From NCBI GenBank assembly GCA_032164245.1, contig JAVMKO010000006.1, positions 10,679,001 through 10,743,000 of the forward strand: 64,000 nucleotides of DNA, in the 5' to 3' direction. How positions within the stretch are numbered: the stretch's first letter is position 1; each line of letters starts with the position of its first letter. Of this stretch, positions 11,620 to 23,609 are shown in pieces. The DNA comes from Sternotherus odoratus. Lineage: Eukaryota > Chordata > Testudines > Kinosternidae. The notes under the pieces are model-generated. The model did no database searches. It was not told where the DNA came from and saw nothing but the letters and a program-made list of their open reading frames with translations. The position numbers were made by a program, and so were the translations under genes.

Positions 11620-13140
11620 TCCAGCTCCTGCCACGGCTGTAACGGGGAATAAGACTATCCCCCTACTTCACAGGGATGATGTGAGGAAAAATTCATTACT
11701 GGTAGAATGTTGGAGGCCATGTAAGTACCTAGGCAGCCAATTGCCTAAAGTACCATAGCAGTTTGTGTTGCTATTTGCCTGAAATAGCGCAATAATCATA
11801 TTAAATTGAATTTAAATAGCAGTAAAATGCCTTGTGTGTCACAGTCCAATCATAGGCCTCTTTGGGAGTGAGACATTTGGAGGCAGGAAATTCTCTATGA
11901 ATCACAAAGGGAAAGAATGGGTCTGAGCAATCATGCACTCTAGATTGTTTTCATGCAGCTTGGGTAGCAGGGAAATCACAGCAGGCTTCATCTCAGAAAT
12001 AGGGAAGCCTATCTGTTGGCTACTAATATTGAAAATTATTTGGAAAGGCTTTCAGATTAGTGATGAGGGAAGGAGGGAGCTCGGAGGGAAGCTCCCTATC
12101 TATATCTTAAGATAATGCATCTCCTGGAAACAAAGAGGAGGATGAGTGTTATTACAACAGGGCTCTGAGTAAACAAGGACAAACAAAGGATAGAAGATGC
12201 CAGAATACAGAGCAGACATAAGTGCCCCGAGACAGGGGCAGTCTAGGTAGAATAAGGTTGAGTGTGTGGAGAGAAATCATACAAACATTTTGGGCTGAGC
12301 GATGCTATGGACAGTGAAGATACTCAGGTCGATTCTTATATAGTATTATGGACCCTGAGGGAATGAGAAAGATTAGATCAGGAAGTGATCTTCCAGAGAC
12401 TATAAAGTGGTCGGAATCATGTTTCCTGGTGAAAAATAATGCAAGGCCACTTTTGTATTACTTTGTGATGGTACCTGTGAGAACAGCCATGGAAAGACAA
12501 AGCAAGGGTGTGTTCTTCCAGAGGCAGTATTGAGTCACTGTAACCTGGGATGTTCCCGGGAATGTCCCGTTCAAGGGAGCTGCTGGCATGAGGCTTGGAG
12601 GGAAGGGATGAAGGCGTACCCAGGAAATAGTGTGAGCAAAGCAACACAGAGAGATTCCAATCCTGATTCAGCAAATACATACTGAATTTCCACACCATTG
12701 ACATTGACCCTTAGGGTCTTCCATGGCTCAGCACTGAAGTTGCATTTGGCAGGTGCATGCAGCATGTGCTAAATCTGATACTAAATTCAAACTGAAACGA
12801 GGAAGGAGAGAAAAGACCAAACAGATAGTAGGGGAGGCAGCAGGATGTGCCAGAAGTACAGAAGACCTTCATAGTGGAGAGAGGGATATCCCACTGGAAA
12901 GTCGATTCAGTCTCAGGGTATTTGAATAAAAGAGGCATCACCGCCCGCTTTGTAATGAAATGTAAATGTACTTTTCTACATGCAGTCAGTCCTTTCCTAC
13001 TGTGCTTCTTCCTGTTGAGCCCAGGCATATTTCTCTGTAGAGCGTATCTTCCTCAGCAGTTATTGATTACTCATCAGGTAGCCATGAATGTCTTTGCAAG
13101 ATGCCCGCCTGAAGTTGCACTGTACAACTTCATTTTCAGG
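11620..13140. other. Intronic sequence, nothing recognised
   Basis: No supportable gene or element is seen. Overlapping open frames on both strands near 12350-13030 lack any conserved motif. Confidence 0.5.
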
Positions 13141-13188
13141 GACTCGTCAACATCACGTCACCCTCACTTCTGCGTTGCTTCTGGCAGC

Positions 13189-13261
13189 GGCGCTGCCTTC
13201 AGAGCTGGGTGCCCAGCTAGTAACCACCGCTCTCCAGCCACCCAGCTCTGAAGGCAGCGCC
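13189..13261. repeat. Perfect 23 bp inverted repeat (hairpin element)
   Basis: GGCGCTGCCTTCAGAGCTGG at 13189 onward is repeated as its exact complement ending at 13261. Each arm is 23 bp and the spacer is 27 bp. The flanks (13140-13345) look like a larger repeat of the same family, and 13340-13475 looks like another diverged element fragment. Confidence 0.8.
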
Positions 13262-13729
13262 GTAGAAGTCTGGGTGGCAACCCAGTAAACACGCATGCCG
13301 CTGCTAGGCCAGCCGGGAATTGCAGTTCTACCAGAACCAATGTTGGAAAAAGAACGAGCAAGGAGAAATCAAGGACATTTGTTCATATTTCAAAAATCCT
13401 CCCGGACGAAGATCAGAGGACCAAAAAAGAGGTCATGTCCAGGAAAACCCAGACATACGGTAACCCTACATTTGTAAGTAATATAACAGAGGGAACCTTA
13501 AACTGCAGCAATGCTAATTGGGTGTTCAACATTTTGACAGAGACCACTGGACATTAATAAGCTGTCCATTTAAGATGAGTCTGAGGTGGCCTGTGTTTCT
13601 GGAGCATGGGTGAACTTAACAGTGCCGCTGAGGGGTACTCCGGCACTCCAGAGGCTAAAATAATTGATATCTGCACTACTGGGGAAAAGTAAACAAGTCA
13701 AAATCTCCTGCAGAAATAGAAGGTTTAGT

Positions 13730-13996
13730 GTTAGGTCACAACAACGATTAAAGGCATGGGAAAACTTTCATAGGTGGAGACTGAAAAGATGGGATCTATT
13801 TAGTTTAGAGAGGAAATGAAAAAGAGGCTGGAGATATAGGATTAATGGTTTAGAGGAAGTAGATCAGATGCTCCAGTTTAGCATCCGCCATACAGAAAAA
13901 CAAAAGGCCACTCAATTAAATTCAAAGGCAACACTAATCCAAGGAAATGCTCTTTGCACAATGCCTAATGAATCTACGAAACTCCTTGCCACAATA
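13730..13996 (+). mobile_element. CR1-type LINE 3' fragment, sense orientation
   Basis: The succession of GGAGACTGAAAAGATGGGA, AGGCAACACTAATCC and GAAACTCCTTGCCACA follows the 3' part of sauropsid CR1-type LINEs. It resembles the complement of the 20680-21125 repeat (AACTCCTTGCC against GGCAAGGTGTTCC). It is 5'-truncated and noncoding. Confidence 0.55.
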
Positions 13997-14004
13997 TGTC
14001 ATTG

Positions 14005-14600
14005 TCATGGGTGTGGAGGGCTGCAGAGGGTTAATGTCATCTGAGACAGCAGTGTTGTCAGAGCCTCCAGACCATGAGGGTGGGAGGAGTTTTTCAGTTC
14101 AGTTCGTTTCTGGCTTGCCATGGAGCTTGGCAAGGGTCCTAGACCATCTTTGGCTATAAAGATGGTTCTGTTTTCTTCTTATATTTCTGATTAGCTATAC
14201 TGTGAGTATAATCATTTAATTCTTTTAAGCCTGTGCCTTTTGGGGTGTTTCTCTCCATTTCAGAAGGGAGTTAGAGAACCCCAAATTGTGAAGTGTATTG
14301 TATCTTCGTTTCATTCCCTTTTCTTTATTAAATCTTCTAGTTACTAAAAGCGTGTGGTTTTCTCCCATAGGGTTTTCTCTGCTTCCAGTCTGGGAAGGGA
14401 GAAGGGAAGGGAAATAGGTACCAGGGCAGCTAAGTGCATAGCTGGAGTGGGGAGGCTGCCTCTCATTACCGTCAGGTTAGACGGGGGAAGGGAGCAGCCT
14501 CTGAGGGTCTGGCTCTCTGGTAGAGAGAGACAGAGGGTGGGGAAGTTCAGGGGCCACTCCAAGGTTTTGGAAGTACACCCGAATGGTGGCAGCGTTTGGT
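14005..14600 (+). mobile_element. Candidate LTR-type repeat
   Basis: It interrupts the CR1 fragment. A TATA-like GGCTATAAAGATGG occurs at about 14150, followed some 180 bp later by CTTTATTAAATCTTC, a possible polyadenylation signal. GGTGGCAGCGTTTGGTAACC at the far end resembles the area after an LTR. I could not find paired ends or a duplication. Confidence 0.35.
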
Positions 14601-15250
14601 AACCCTAAATTCCCAACTGGCAGAGTGGGGGTGTGGGGGGAAAAGGACTTGTTGGTCTGGCATACAAGAGCCCTGATCTCTGTACTCGGAGCATAGGGAC
14701 ATGGAAACCCCTCTTACAGTCATCATGACTAAAAAGTCTAGTATTTGCGCTTGTAGGACTCCTAAATCATTTATGAAAGAACAAGAAATGTGGGACCAAG
14801 CAAAGCTATGAAGACATGAACCTAGCATTTCAACACGCATAGCAGTGGACAAAACCACAGCTGGACGAATACTGAAAATTATTTGTTGGAATTTTTAAAT
14901 AAATTTGCTCCACCCATTTCACTCTACTGCAAAATATTCCTGGAAAGCGAGTTTTGAATTCCTCATCCCATGTAATTGCATGATGTAAATACCTGATTTT
15001 AAGAGTTACACTCATGCAACCAGGAGACCAAAAACTATGACATGTCTGTGTCCAATCTAAAGAGCTCATATTTCAGATTCTTTGCAACCAAGCTAAAGAC
15101 CAAGAATTCATTTAGAAACATTTTTTAGTTAATTTCTAGTTTATCAATATATTTGAGAAAACCACAATCTCTTTATGGACAGTCAGGAATGAAAAAAGAA
15201 GAGGAGAAAAACCATCAGATACATTACTTAGTGTGAGCTATTTGCCTGGC
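14600..15250. other. Intronic sequence, nothing recognised
   Basis: No exon or element with definable ends is seen. Confidence 0.5.
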
Positions 15251-15257
15251 TCCGGAT

Positions 15258-15403
15258 CAAAGGTTCTCGAGCTTTTCCATACTATGGCCCCATGGGTGCA
15301 ATAGGAAAAAGTTCCAGGATCCTCCTGCCATCACGCTATATAGAAAAGGAATGTGGTCACGACCCTCTGGATCTGTTTGTATCCTCCAGGTTGAGAACCT
15401 GTG
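15258..15403. mobile_element. Short hAT-like MITE
   Basis: The inverted ends are CAAAGGTTCTCGAGC and, as complement of the right end, CACAGGTTCTCAACC. The right flank CTCTAGAC is at the same time the duplication of the next element. The left flank CTCCGGAT matches it at 5 of 8 positions. Confidence 0.65.
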
Positions 15404-15411
15404 CTCTAGAC

Positions 15412-15708
15412 CAGGGGTCGGCAACCTTTCAGAAGTGTTGTGCCAAGTCTTCATATATTCACTCTAATTTACGGTTTTGCGTGCCAGTAATACATTTTAG
15501 TGTTTTTAGAAGGTCTCTTTCTATAAGTCTATAATATAGAACTAAACTATTGCTGTATGTAAAGTAATAAGGTTTTTAATTTTAATTGAAGCTTCTTACA
15601 CATTTTCAATTAAAATGCAGAGACCCCCAAACTGGTGGCCAGTGAGTGCCACTGAAAATCAGTTCAAATGCCGCCTTTGGCACCGGTGCTATAGGTTGCC
15701 TACCCCTG
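15412..15708. mobile_element. Non-autonomous hAT element
   Basis: The inverted ends CAGGGGTCGGCAACCT and CAGGGGTAGGCAACCT differ at one base. The flanking 8 bp duplication is CTCTAGAC (15404-15411) and CTCTAGCC (15709-15716). The central TA fits the Buster-type hAT target. It is 297 bp long with no coding capacity. Confidence 0.9.
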
Positions 15709-15716
15709 CTCTAGCC

Positions 15717-16730
15717 ATATTGAAGAAGACATCAAAACTGTGCACTAGATCATGTGCTCTAGCAGCCTGCATGAAGTGACAAATAGAATATGGAAATATG
15801 CATTTCTCCTCCTTACCATATACAGCATTAAATGGCATTCCTCCGTCTTCTGTTGACTCAGAATGAAGCAAATATTGGCCGCAGTTGTGGCTCATAGGAG
15901 CTTAAGCAATGCAGAGAAAGGGAGGAGGCTCAGGGAGCTGTGGCGCATGGAGGCATTATTCCTTTAGAGGGCTTTCAGGAAGCACAAGGAGGGGCACCTC
16001 TCACTGCAGATGTATGGGAAGTGTAGCTAGTGCCCCTCACAGTGCAACCATCCTGGTGCAACGGAGAAGGGATGGACTGCTCCCACCCAGACAGGGGCCT
16101 GAGGAGATGCACTCAGAGACCCAGGGTGCAGCTAACCCTGTAACCCGGACAAGCCCGGCTTGCCAGAGTTCACAGAGGCTCCAAATGATGAAGAACCCCC
16201 CCTAATCCTGCCATGCAAGTGGAAATCCCAGCGAGGGGCACGAATGTCTTTCTTCTCTGGTGAATTCAGTACTGGTCAGAGGTGCCCGGTTAACAGCCCC
16301 AGATGGTGACCCGCTCCACAGTGTACAGCAGCAGTACAACAATAATGCATGCTTTTAGCTGCTGTTCTGCAAAGGTGCCTCTACATAAGGGGGCTGGGGG
16401 GGGGGAGACACTGTCTGCAGTGGTGCTCAAATGCCACAGTGCCGGACACAGTTCTAAGAACCTAGACAGACACGCAGATAGTGGTGAAAAAGTTGCTTTG
16501 TGAGCCATATCCACTCAGTGCTTAGCTTCTCTACTGGGACTGCCAGAGAAGATGCCAATTGGTATCCAGTGTGATGATGCGGCCTTTTTAATGTGGACCC
16601 TTTTTCACTGGGAACTAGACAGTCTGCAGATTTCACATACACCACTGGCCAGTGAGACAGCTGGACTCAAAGCAGTGGCCAGAAGGGGGAAGGCTCTGCA
16701 TCCCATTACTGATCCTGTGAGCCATTAAGC
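15717..16730. other. Intronic sequence, nothing recognised
   Basis: No supportable feature is seen. A G9 run lies near 16396-16405. Confidence 0.5.
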
Positions 16731-16732
16731 CT

Positions 16733-17200
16733 TTAAACAGGCCAAGGTTCTTGAAGATTTAGTAAAGGACAAATCCTCGGGCTACACAGCTGAATTGCAA
16801 GACAAGCAGGAAGACAGTGCAGATAAGTGCTGAGGATTTGAGAAAAGCATTTGCTACTGTAATGCACAGGAGATTGATTTATAAAGTCATAAAGCCGGGT
16901 ATGCTGGGCAGGAGGCAACTGAAATGCATTAGAAATTGGCTTAGGGAAAGGAAACAGAGGCTGTCAATAAAATCAAACAGTACAGCAGAGCGACTAGTAA
17001 CCAGGAGGGTACCACCACCGTTAATGAGAGCCCTGATTGTGTACCTTGTATTGTGTATAAATGACCCTGAGGAGAATACCATTATCTAATGACACTGCAT
17101 TGTCAGAGGCAGGAGAGGACCAGCACAAATTAATCACAAATGGTAGATTAGGCTTGTGGTCTGATAAGATGCTCATGGGGTTCAAAGAAGAGAAGTTTTA
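16733..17200 (+). pseudogene. CR1/L2-type LINE reverse-transcriptase fragment, degenerate
   Basis: The frame at 16817-17089 reads EDLRKAFATVMHRRLIYKV, then KCIRNWLRERKQRLSI and INDPEE. These correspond in order to the DFSKAFDTVxHxxLxxKL, IxxWLxxRxQxVxI and LFxxFINDLxE blocks of non-LTR reverse transcriptases. The first aspartate of the active site is replaced (EDLRKAF), the GVPQGSxLGP block is reduced to RRVPPP, and no YADD follows in frame. It is a dead fragment. No endonuclease or 3' end is attached, so it is truncated on both sides. Confidence 0.7.
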
Positions 17201-17415
17201 ATGAGATTAAATGAAAAAACCATCCCTTTAAAAGGAAGTGTGGAACAATAGACAGACCAGGCTAGGGGAGGGGGAGCACAGATGTGCCACTAAAATCATT
17301 TGTGTTATTAAAAAATGGTTAACAATGTCTGCACAGAGAGGAATGAAGAAATGCTTCTGCCGCTGTCCGGGTTAACCCTTGTAGTCTGGAATGTGACCAT
17401 GTGTACTGTTCCGGA

Positions 17416-17541
17416 GAGGGTGACCAGACAGCAAGTGCGAAAAATCGGGATGGGGGAGAGCGGGGGGCAATAGGAGCCTATATATGAAAAAGACCCAAAA
17501 ATCGGGACTGTCCCTATAAAACTGGGACATTAGTCACCCTA
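17416..17541. mobile_element. Short MITE, family B copy 1 (hAT-like)
   Basis: The inverted ends are GAGGGTGACCAG and, as complement of the right end, TAGGGTGACTA. The flanking 8 bp are GTTCCGGA and GTTCTGGG (6 of 8 match). It shares ATCGGGACTGTCCCTATAAA with the copy at 27530. Confidence 0.7.
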
Positions 17542-17653
17542 GTTCTGGGTCTTCATGTTGTAAACAGGAAATTGCTACGATTGTCACTCACTATGTTTTT
17601 GTCAACCAACATCACACTCTTGAGGCAAGTGAAGAATGATCAGCCAGGCCCAT

Positions 17654-18108
17654 TGTAGTAAGCGGAAAATTAATGTGATGGCAATTGTTAGGTGGTGCAA
17701 TTTTGCTTTTATTGTGTTTTTAAGGGAACGGCTTTGGCTTTTAGTGTTATTTTGTGGGAAGACTCTCCCCAGCTGCAGCTGGGAAGCTGTTTACCTACTT
17801 GGTGTAAATTTTAGCTTGTGTAAAACTAAATAAGTAAACTGAGGCAAGATTGCAAAACATGTAATTAGTTATTCATAAGCTATGCATAAGATGCAAATGA
17901 GCATAAGTATTTCTGTGTCTGTGTGCCCTTGTGTGTCGGGCTTCCTCCCTAAGCATTGCTCCGATGTGCCAGGTCTCCCATTTCGCGGCCGTGCTGACCG
18001 GGGTCCCCAGTGCAGGTGTGCCGCTACCTTCAATAAACTCACTACTTTCCATCTAGCCACTGTGTGTGAGCATCGTTTCTATGGGACTCCTTAAAGTACC
18101 CAGCAACA
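17654..18108 (+). mobile_element. Solo LTR of an endogenous retrovirus-like element
   Basis: It begins TGTAGT and ends GCAACA (TG...CA) and is bounded by a 5 bp duplication CCCAT (17649-17653 and 18109-18113). It contains an octamer ATGCAAAT (17891-17898) and an AATAAA signal (18032-18037), placed as in a U3-R-U5 order on the plus strand. No internal retroviral sequence lies on either side, so it is a recombined solo LTR. It is antisense to RTN1. Confidence 0.8.
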
Positions 18109-18113
18109 CCCAT

Positions 18114-20405
18114 CTTGCACAACTAAGAGAAAACGAGCCCCAGGGAGATCTCACAGACATATGATCCCAGAAGGCAAGACACGGACTGATGTGATCTTGG
18201 CAACGGTAACATATTTGAACAACTGGAGATGAAAGGAGGCAGGGGCTAATATACATACAAGACCCAAGCATATGAGAAAGGGCATTGAGCTATGGAAGCA
18301 ACTGACACATGGCCTGGGCCAGCTCCCACTGGAGCCAATGGAAAGGTCCCTTTGCCTTCAGAGGGAGTTGGACCGGGCCCACAGCTGGCTGCAGGAATGA
18401 GCGGAGCACAGCAATGAAAACCTTGGCCAAAATAGGAGAGAGAGCTACTCCTTCAATGGCTGTGGCTACAGTGACAAGATACAGGCGAATATGTAATACG
18501 TATGTCAACAAAGGCTTGATAATAAATAGCTAATGTTGAACCATAGTGTCCCCCAGCCATTACTGGACTGAAGTTCCTATAATACCTAGTACAAAGTCCT
18601 GGTGGTATATCATTCCTCCCCTTCCCCCCCCAAACATGAAGAAGCAGAAGATTGCATGGGTTCAGTTTGCTGTCTGCCATAAAGGCATGCCCTGGGTGCA
18701 GAACGCCTGTGTTAATCTGCACATCTCATATGACATTTGCATTGAACTTAATGGACAAAATGCAGCAAGTCATTCAAGCTGATCTGGTCCCTCAGGTGCA
18801 CAGGCAGACCCATGGCCTTATGTAACAAACAGCTGGGTTGCACAGCAGCCTGGTAATGATTTGTGCAGGGGGGGGAAGGGTGTTACATGCCCTCTCTAAC
18901 TGACAAATATCCCTCTTCAGGAGAGGTGTTAGTGGTTAAGAAGCACAAACCAACTGTTCCCCGAAGAAGCAGCGTCTAGCGTTTCATTCCAGTGATTTAT
19001 AAAGTAAACATCAGGTATGTTTTCTCAGGCATTGGATTCAATATGAAAGGGGGACAAAGTCAGGTGACCTGAGACCATATCAAGTAATTGGTTGGGATCA
19101 TGGGATTTGTATTGAGTTGCAGGCACAATCTGTAGCACTTATGAAATTTTCCCCTGACCATCCCTCCTATCAATCTAACTAAGCAAGAGGTTTTGGAACT
19201 AAACAGAGCAGACTGTAAAACACTCCTCCTGACTCGAGCAGAAGCACGGCCTGGATTTCTCCATTGTTTTTTGACTGGCATTTTTCACACTGGAGAACTG
19301 TAGACAATGTCTAGGCAACATCATCTACGTGGTGTGGTCTGATGTGACACTCATTTCAAAGGATGCAAAGCTGGCATTGGAACCTGTTCATCCCTGACTG
19401 CTGCCAGTAAGCACGGAAACAAAAATGGGGCGTAATACACAAGAAAACAATGACGGATGATAATAGCACTATATGCAGAGCTGTTAACTGCTCTGGGTTG
19501 AAATATACTGCCAATGGCATGGTTCCTGAAGCAGGGAAGGGTGGGGATGCTGATTGGATGGCTGGTACTCTATTTTGGCCAGCAGGGGTGACCCAGGAGG
19601 GATTCTGAGAGATGGGAGGATGCAACAGTTCTTGAATTTTGGGAGCCAAAGCTTCAGCCCATGCCTAGCTCTTGGTCTCCAAGGGGCTCTTTACGGAAGA
19701 GCAGCTGAGGCTGGGGGATATTAATAAGAGATTAGTATGAGCCCATGCAGACCATTTTCCAGGGAGAAGTGTTCAGTATCCCAGAGATGCTGGAGCACTC
19801 CACCCCTTACCAAGAGGGGAATGTGGGGAGGGAAGGCTGGATCTGCATGGAAAGGACACTTGCTGACCACACTCTCCCAGCTGATGAAATGACAGCGGAT
19901 CCACAACAGGAGAGAGGCGAAGCCCGGGGGTTTAAGAGAGGGCTCTGCTCAAGGAGACATCTTCAGGAGCCAGCTGAAATATATAAGCACACCATGCTTT
20001 TCTGGGCCACTTCCAAGCCATTACAATACCCTATAGCTGCTGCTTCTTTCTCTTCCTTGTCACCTTCTGCACAGATCAGTGAGGGACCCTGAAGGTGTAA
20101 GGAGTCTGGTCTGGTCTACAATTAGTCTTGCTTCCTAGACCTTGAAAGTGGCATTGGTGAATCTCTGCTCAGCTAGTGAATCCAGACCAGAGGGGCTAAT
20201 GGTAAAGTTCCAGGATGACTGTATGTTCCACAAATCACCATGGTGAAGTCAGCAAATAGCCTGAACGTGAGTAGAGGGGACTGAAGTAAAGGTGAAGACA
20301 TCAGCCGGGCCGGGCCTGACCCTCTGCTGGCATAAGGTCAGGTAGTTCCAGTGAATTCACATCTCACTTGAGCAATCGACATGTTTTTTTTCTAATTGCA
20401 GGTTG
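18114..20405. other. Intronic sequence, nothing recognised
   Basis: I see no gene and no element with clear ends. Confidence 0.45.
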
Positions 20406-20407
20406 AA

Positions 20408-20520
20408 TTTCAGAATGCGAGCTCTTTGAGGCAGGGCCTTTCTTACCCTGTGCCTGTAAAGGGCCTGGCTGGGGTGTGACTGGGGCCTCTGGCTGCTATC
20501 ACAATTTAAATAAAATTAAT
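20408..20520 (+). repeat. Old interspersed repeat 3' segment
   Basis: GAGCTCTTTGAGGCAGGGCC, TGCCTGTAAAGGGCCTGGC and GGGGCCTCTGGCTGCTATCAC, followed by an A/T-rich tail, match a common amniote repeat tail pattern. I cannot name the family from sequence alone. Confidence 0.45.
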
Positions 20521-20682
20521 AATCAGCACAGGGAAGATTTTTCACATGAAAGCAGCAGGTGACCTGTGCATGGTAAGACATCCCAGGCAACACATTGTTT
20601 CAAAGTCATATTCTGTTCCCTGGTTTTCTCTTGTAATATAGATTATTCAAATCTGGATTCCTGAATCTCTTCTGTACATAAG

Positions 20683-21130
20683 AACGGCCATACTGGGTCA
20701 GACAAATGGGCCCTATAGCCCAGTATCCTGTCTTCCGGCAGTGACCAATGTCAGGTGCCCCAGAGGGAATAGAACGGGGAATCATCAAGTGATCCATCCC
20801 GTCGCCCATTCCCAGCTTCTGGCAAACAGAACTAGGGACACCATCCCTCTCCATCCTGGCTAATAGCCATTGATGGACCTATCTCCCATGAACGTGCCTA
20901 GTTCTTTTTTGAACTCTGTTATAGTCTTGGCCTTCACAAAATGCTCTGGCAAGGTGTTCCACAGGCTGACTGTGCGTTGTGTCAAAAATATTTCCTTTTG
21001 TTTGTTTCAAACCTGCTGCTTAATACTTTCATTTGGTGACCCCTACTTCTTGGGTTACGAGACAGATTAAATAACACTTCCTTCTTTACTTTCTCCACAG
21101 CAGTCATGATTTTATAGACCTCTATCATAT
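20683..21130 (-). mobile_element. CR1-type LINE 3' end, antisense
   Basis: It starts ACATAAGAACGGCCATACTG and continues through GGCAAGGTGTTCCACAGGCT and TTTGTTTCAAACCTGCTGC to TTTATAGACCTCTATCATAT. On the complementary strand this is the usual order of a CR1-type LINE 3' region. It is noncoding and truncated. Confidence 0.65.
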
Positions 21131-21134
21131 CATA

Positions 21135-23130
21135 TAAATTGCTCACCCCAATGTATATGCTAGCTAACTACAGCCGTAGCTAATCAGTCTAAGATGATGT
21201 TCCTTTGTTGTATGTGGCGTACTGGATGATGAAGAAGCAAATCTCCCAGCATGAGTCTGTCCTGAGCACTAGGTACAGATCTTGCCCTTCCATTGCATGG
21301 AGAGGTTGCGGAGGCGTAACACACCGTACCCCCATATCTACCACTTGTATATAGTTATTATATTTTGTAAAAAGCGTGCCTTGTGAGAGATCACTGACAT
21401 TTGCTGAAACTCATTGTCCTGTTTAAATGTGTGTATCATCAATATACGTGAAGTTGTAACACCTTCCTATACGTTTGCTCCTGAAACATGTTGTGAGTCT
21501 GGGAAATGCCCACAGACTAACCCTTGAAAATAACAAAGGAACAAAAGCAAAAGATCTGCAAGTCATCCCTGTAGAGGACTCACACCTCATATAGGTAAAA
21601 AGGGTGAGCGAGGAATTTGTAATTCACTTGAGAGACTATATCTCACAGACTGAGCATCTACACTGCAGTGGGAGTGGAGGGGGGAGAAAGCGAGGAGAAA
21701 AGTATACATAGGGGACAGTGCCATCATCATTTCACCTGCCTCTCCTCCCCCTTCTCTACACAAGGAAGCAAGATCACCTGGAAGACAGACATCCTCACTG
21801 AGACTATGGGAGAGGTTGATCCTAACTAGAAGGTATTCTAGTTAGCAAGAACCACTGCAAAGTTTTGGGTGCGAGAAATCCTTTTGCTTTTAGAAGTACT
21901 AGCATGGTAAAGTATAGGAATTAGCTTGCAATTGTGTATTTTATTTCCTTTTGTAACCAACTCTGATCTTCTGTGCCAATAGTACTTAATCACTTAAAAA
22001 AATATCTGTCTATATAGTTAAGATATCTGGTTTATATCAACACGTTCCCACAGAAAGTATTGATTTTGACAGAAGGGCATTTTCTGACACAAAAACTTCA
22101 GAACAATCCTCTGTGAGGTTTGCAGCCAGCTCGGCTAATTAACAAAGGACTGGAACCACTCAATGACAGAACAAGAAAAAAGCAAACAACCTCCTCACTT
22201 GCCACCCCACCAGTTCAGAGAAGCTATGGTACCTTTCCATTACTTTGCCAGCACGGCTGAGCCCAAACACAAAGGTCAGGAACAGAGCCCAGAACAAGAA
22301 GAAGTCGATAGAATGCAATTCTGAGCTCCTTCCCTTTCACCTAGCATTTAAAACAGAAGACCCTGAAGTCCACCCAAATCCATTTGTGAATGAGGCGAGG
22401 CCATAGTTCATTGTATTAAAGTGGAGAAAAATTGAGGAAATAAGATCACAGGAGAGAGCTGAATTCAAAACTTAGTCAGTGAAGAGACCTGCACTCCAGT
22501 CCAGCATCACCCGTGGGGGCTTGTAGCCCATTCAGTTTGGTGTAGTCAAGGCTCTGTAACAGGCTCTCGCCGCTGGCCCACCCACACAGAGTTCCTGGCG
22601 AGACTGGGACCTTATTCATTAATTTGTGTATCAGTTTAAAAATGCAGATATCAATGAGCGCAAGTACTACCTACCTAGACAACTGGAGAGTTGGTTACTG
22701 GGTAACTTGCAGAATTACAGTTGTGAGAGCTGCCATCTTGGCCAACACACAGGGGGACCACCAGAGCTAAAAGCACAAATCGTTACAATTTGAACTAAGG
22801 AGCGCAAGGCTCCCTTGCTGGGCTGGAAGAGACTCTCATCCTCTGTGGATCCGGTACAGCTGGGGAACTTGAAACACCCATTCACCAGTGAGTGACACAC
22901 ACTTTTCATTTTGTGCCTATTTACGTCTAAGGAATAAATATGCTAGTGCTGGGAGTCATGTGCTTTGTTTCTTATTTCAGAACGTCTTTTGGATACTTTT
23001 CTCACAGGGGTGTTCTTTCTAAGGAAAATAAAAGGTTGGGTCATTTGGGCGGACGACAGGATGCCTGTCCTTAGAAGACCTGTCAATCACACAGAAATAG
23101 CAACACTTCTATGGGGTTTACATTCAGATT
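21135..23130. other. Intronic sequence, nothing recognised
   Basis: No supportable gene, RNA or element with definable ends is seen. Confidence 0.5.
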
Positions 23131-23134
23131 CTCC

Positions 23135-23605
23135 AGGTACATCTACACTGCAATACAAGACCCACAGCACTGCTGGCCTGACCTAGCTGACTTGGACTTG
23201 CAAGGCCCTGGATGCAGGGCTAAATCTTGGGCCAGGTCTACAGTGAGGGTGGTGTGGGGGGGTCAACCCAAGATATGCAACTTCAGCTACGCGAATACAT
23301 ATCTTAGGTCGACTTACCTGGGTGTCTTCATGGCTGCTGCCGCTCCCCCATCAACTCCGCTTCCGCCTCTCGCGGTGAGTAGTGTAGACGTACCCGCACT
23401 ACTCGATCTGGCGGGTAGGGTAAACGTACCCTTATAGTGTAGACATTCAGGCTATGGCTGGAGCTTGGGCTCCAAGACCCCCACCACCCCTCATCAGATT
23501 AAAGGGTCTGGGCCTGAACATCTACACTGTAATATTTAGCCCGGCAGCCTGGGACAATTGATTCAGTGCCACAGGTCTGTTATTGCGGTGCAATATTTTA
23601 ATTTC
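23135..23605. mobile_element. Outer Harbinger-like MITE (family C), interrupted by a family A copy
   Basis: The left part (AGGTACATCTACACTGCAAT) and right part (GTGTAGACATTCAGGC ... CATCTACACTGTAATAT) form one element whose halves are separated by 23229-23431. A partial copy of the same family lies at 53478-53700. The right boundary is approximate. Confidence 0.55.
23229..23431. mobile_element. Harbinger-like MITE, family A copy 2, nested
   Basis: The ends are GGGCCAGGTCTAC and, as complement of the right end, GGGTACGTTTACC. It contains the family A words CAACTTCAGCTACGCGAATA and GGTCGACTTACC. The flanks are CTT and TTA, so the 3 bp duplication is not exact. It sits inside the family C element. 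Confidence 0.6.
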
Positions 23606-23609
23606 CCTT

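Noticed and set aside
12847..13251. 134-codon plus-strand frame
   Set aside because: It runs into the perfect inverted repeat; the protein has no recognisable pattern.
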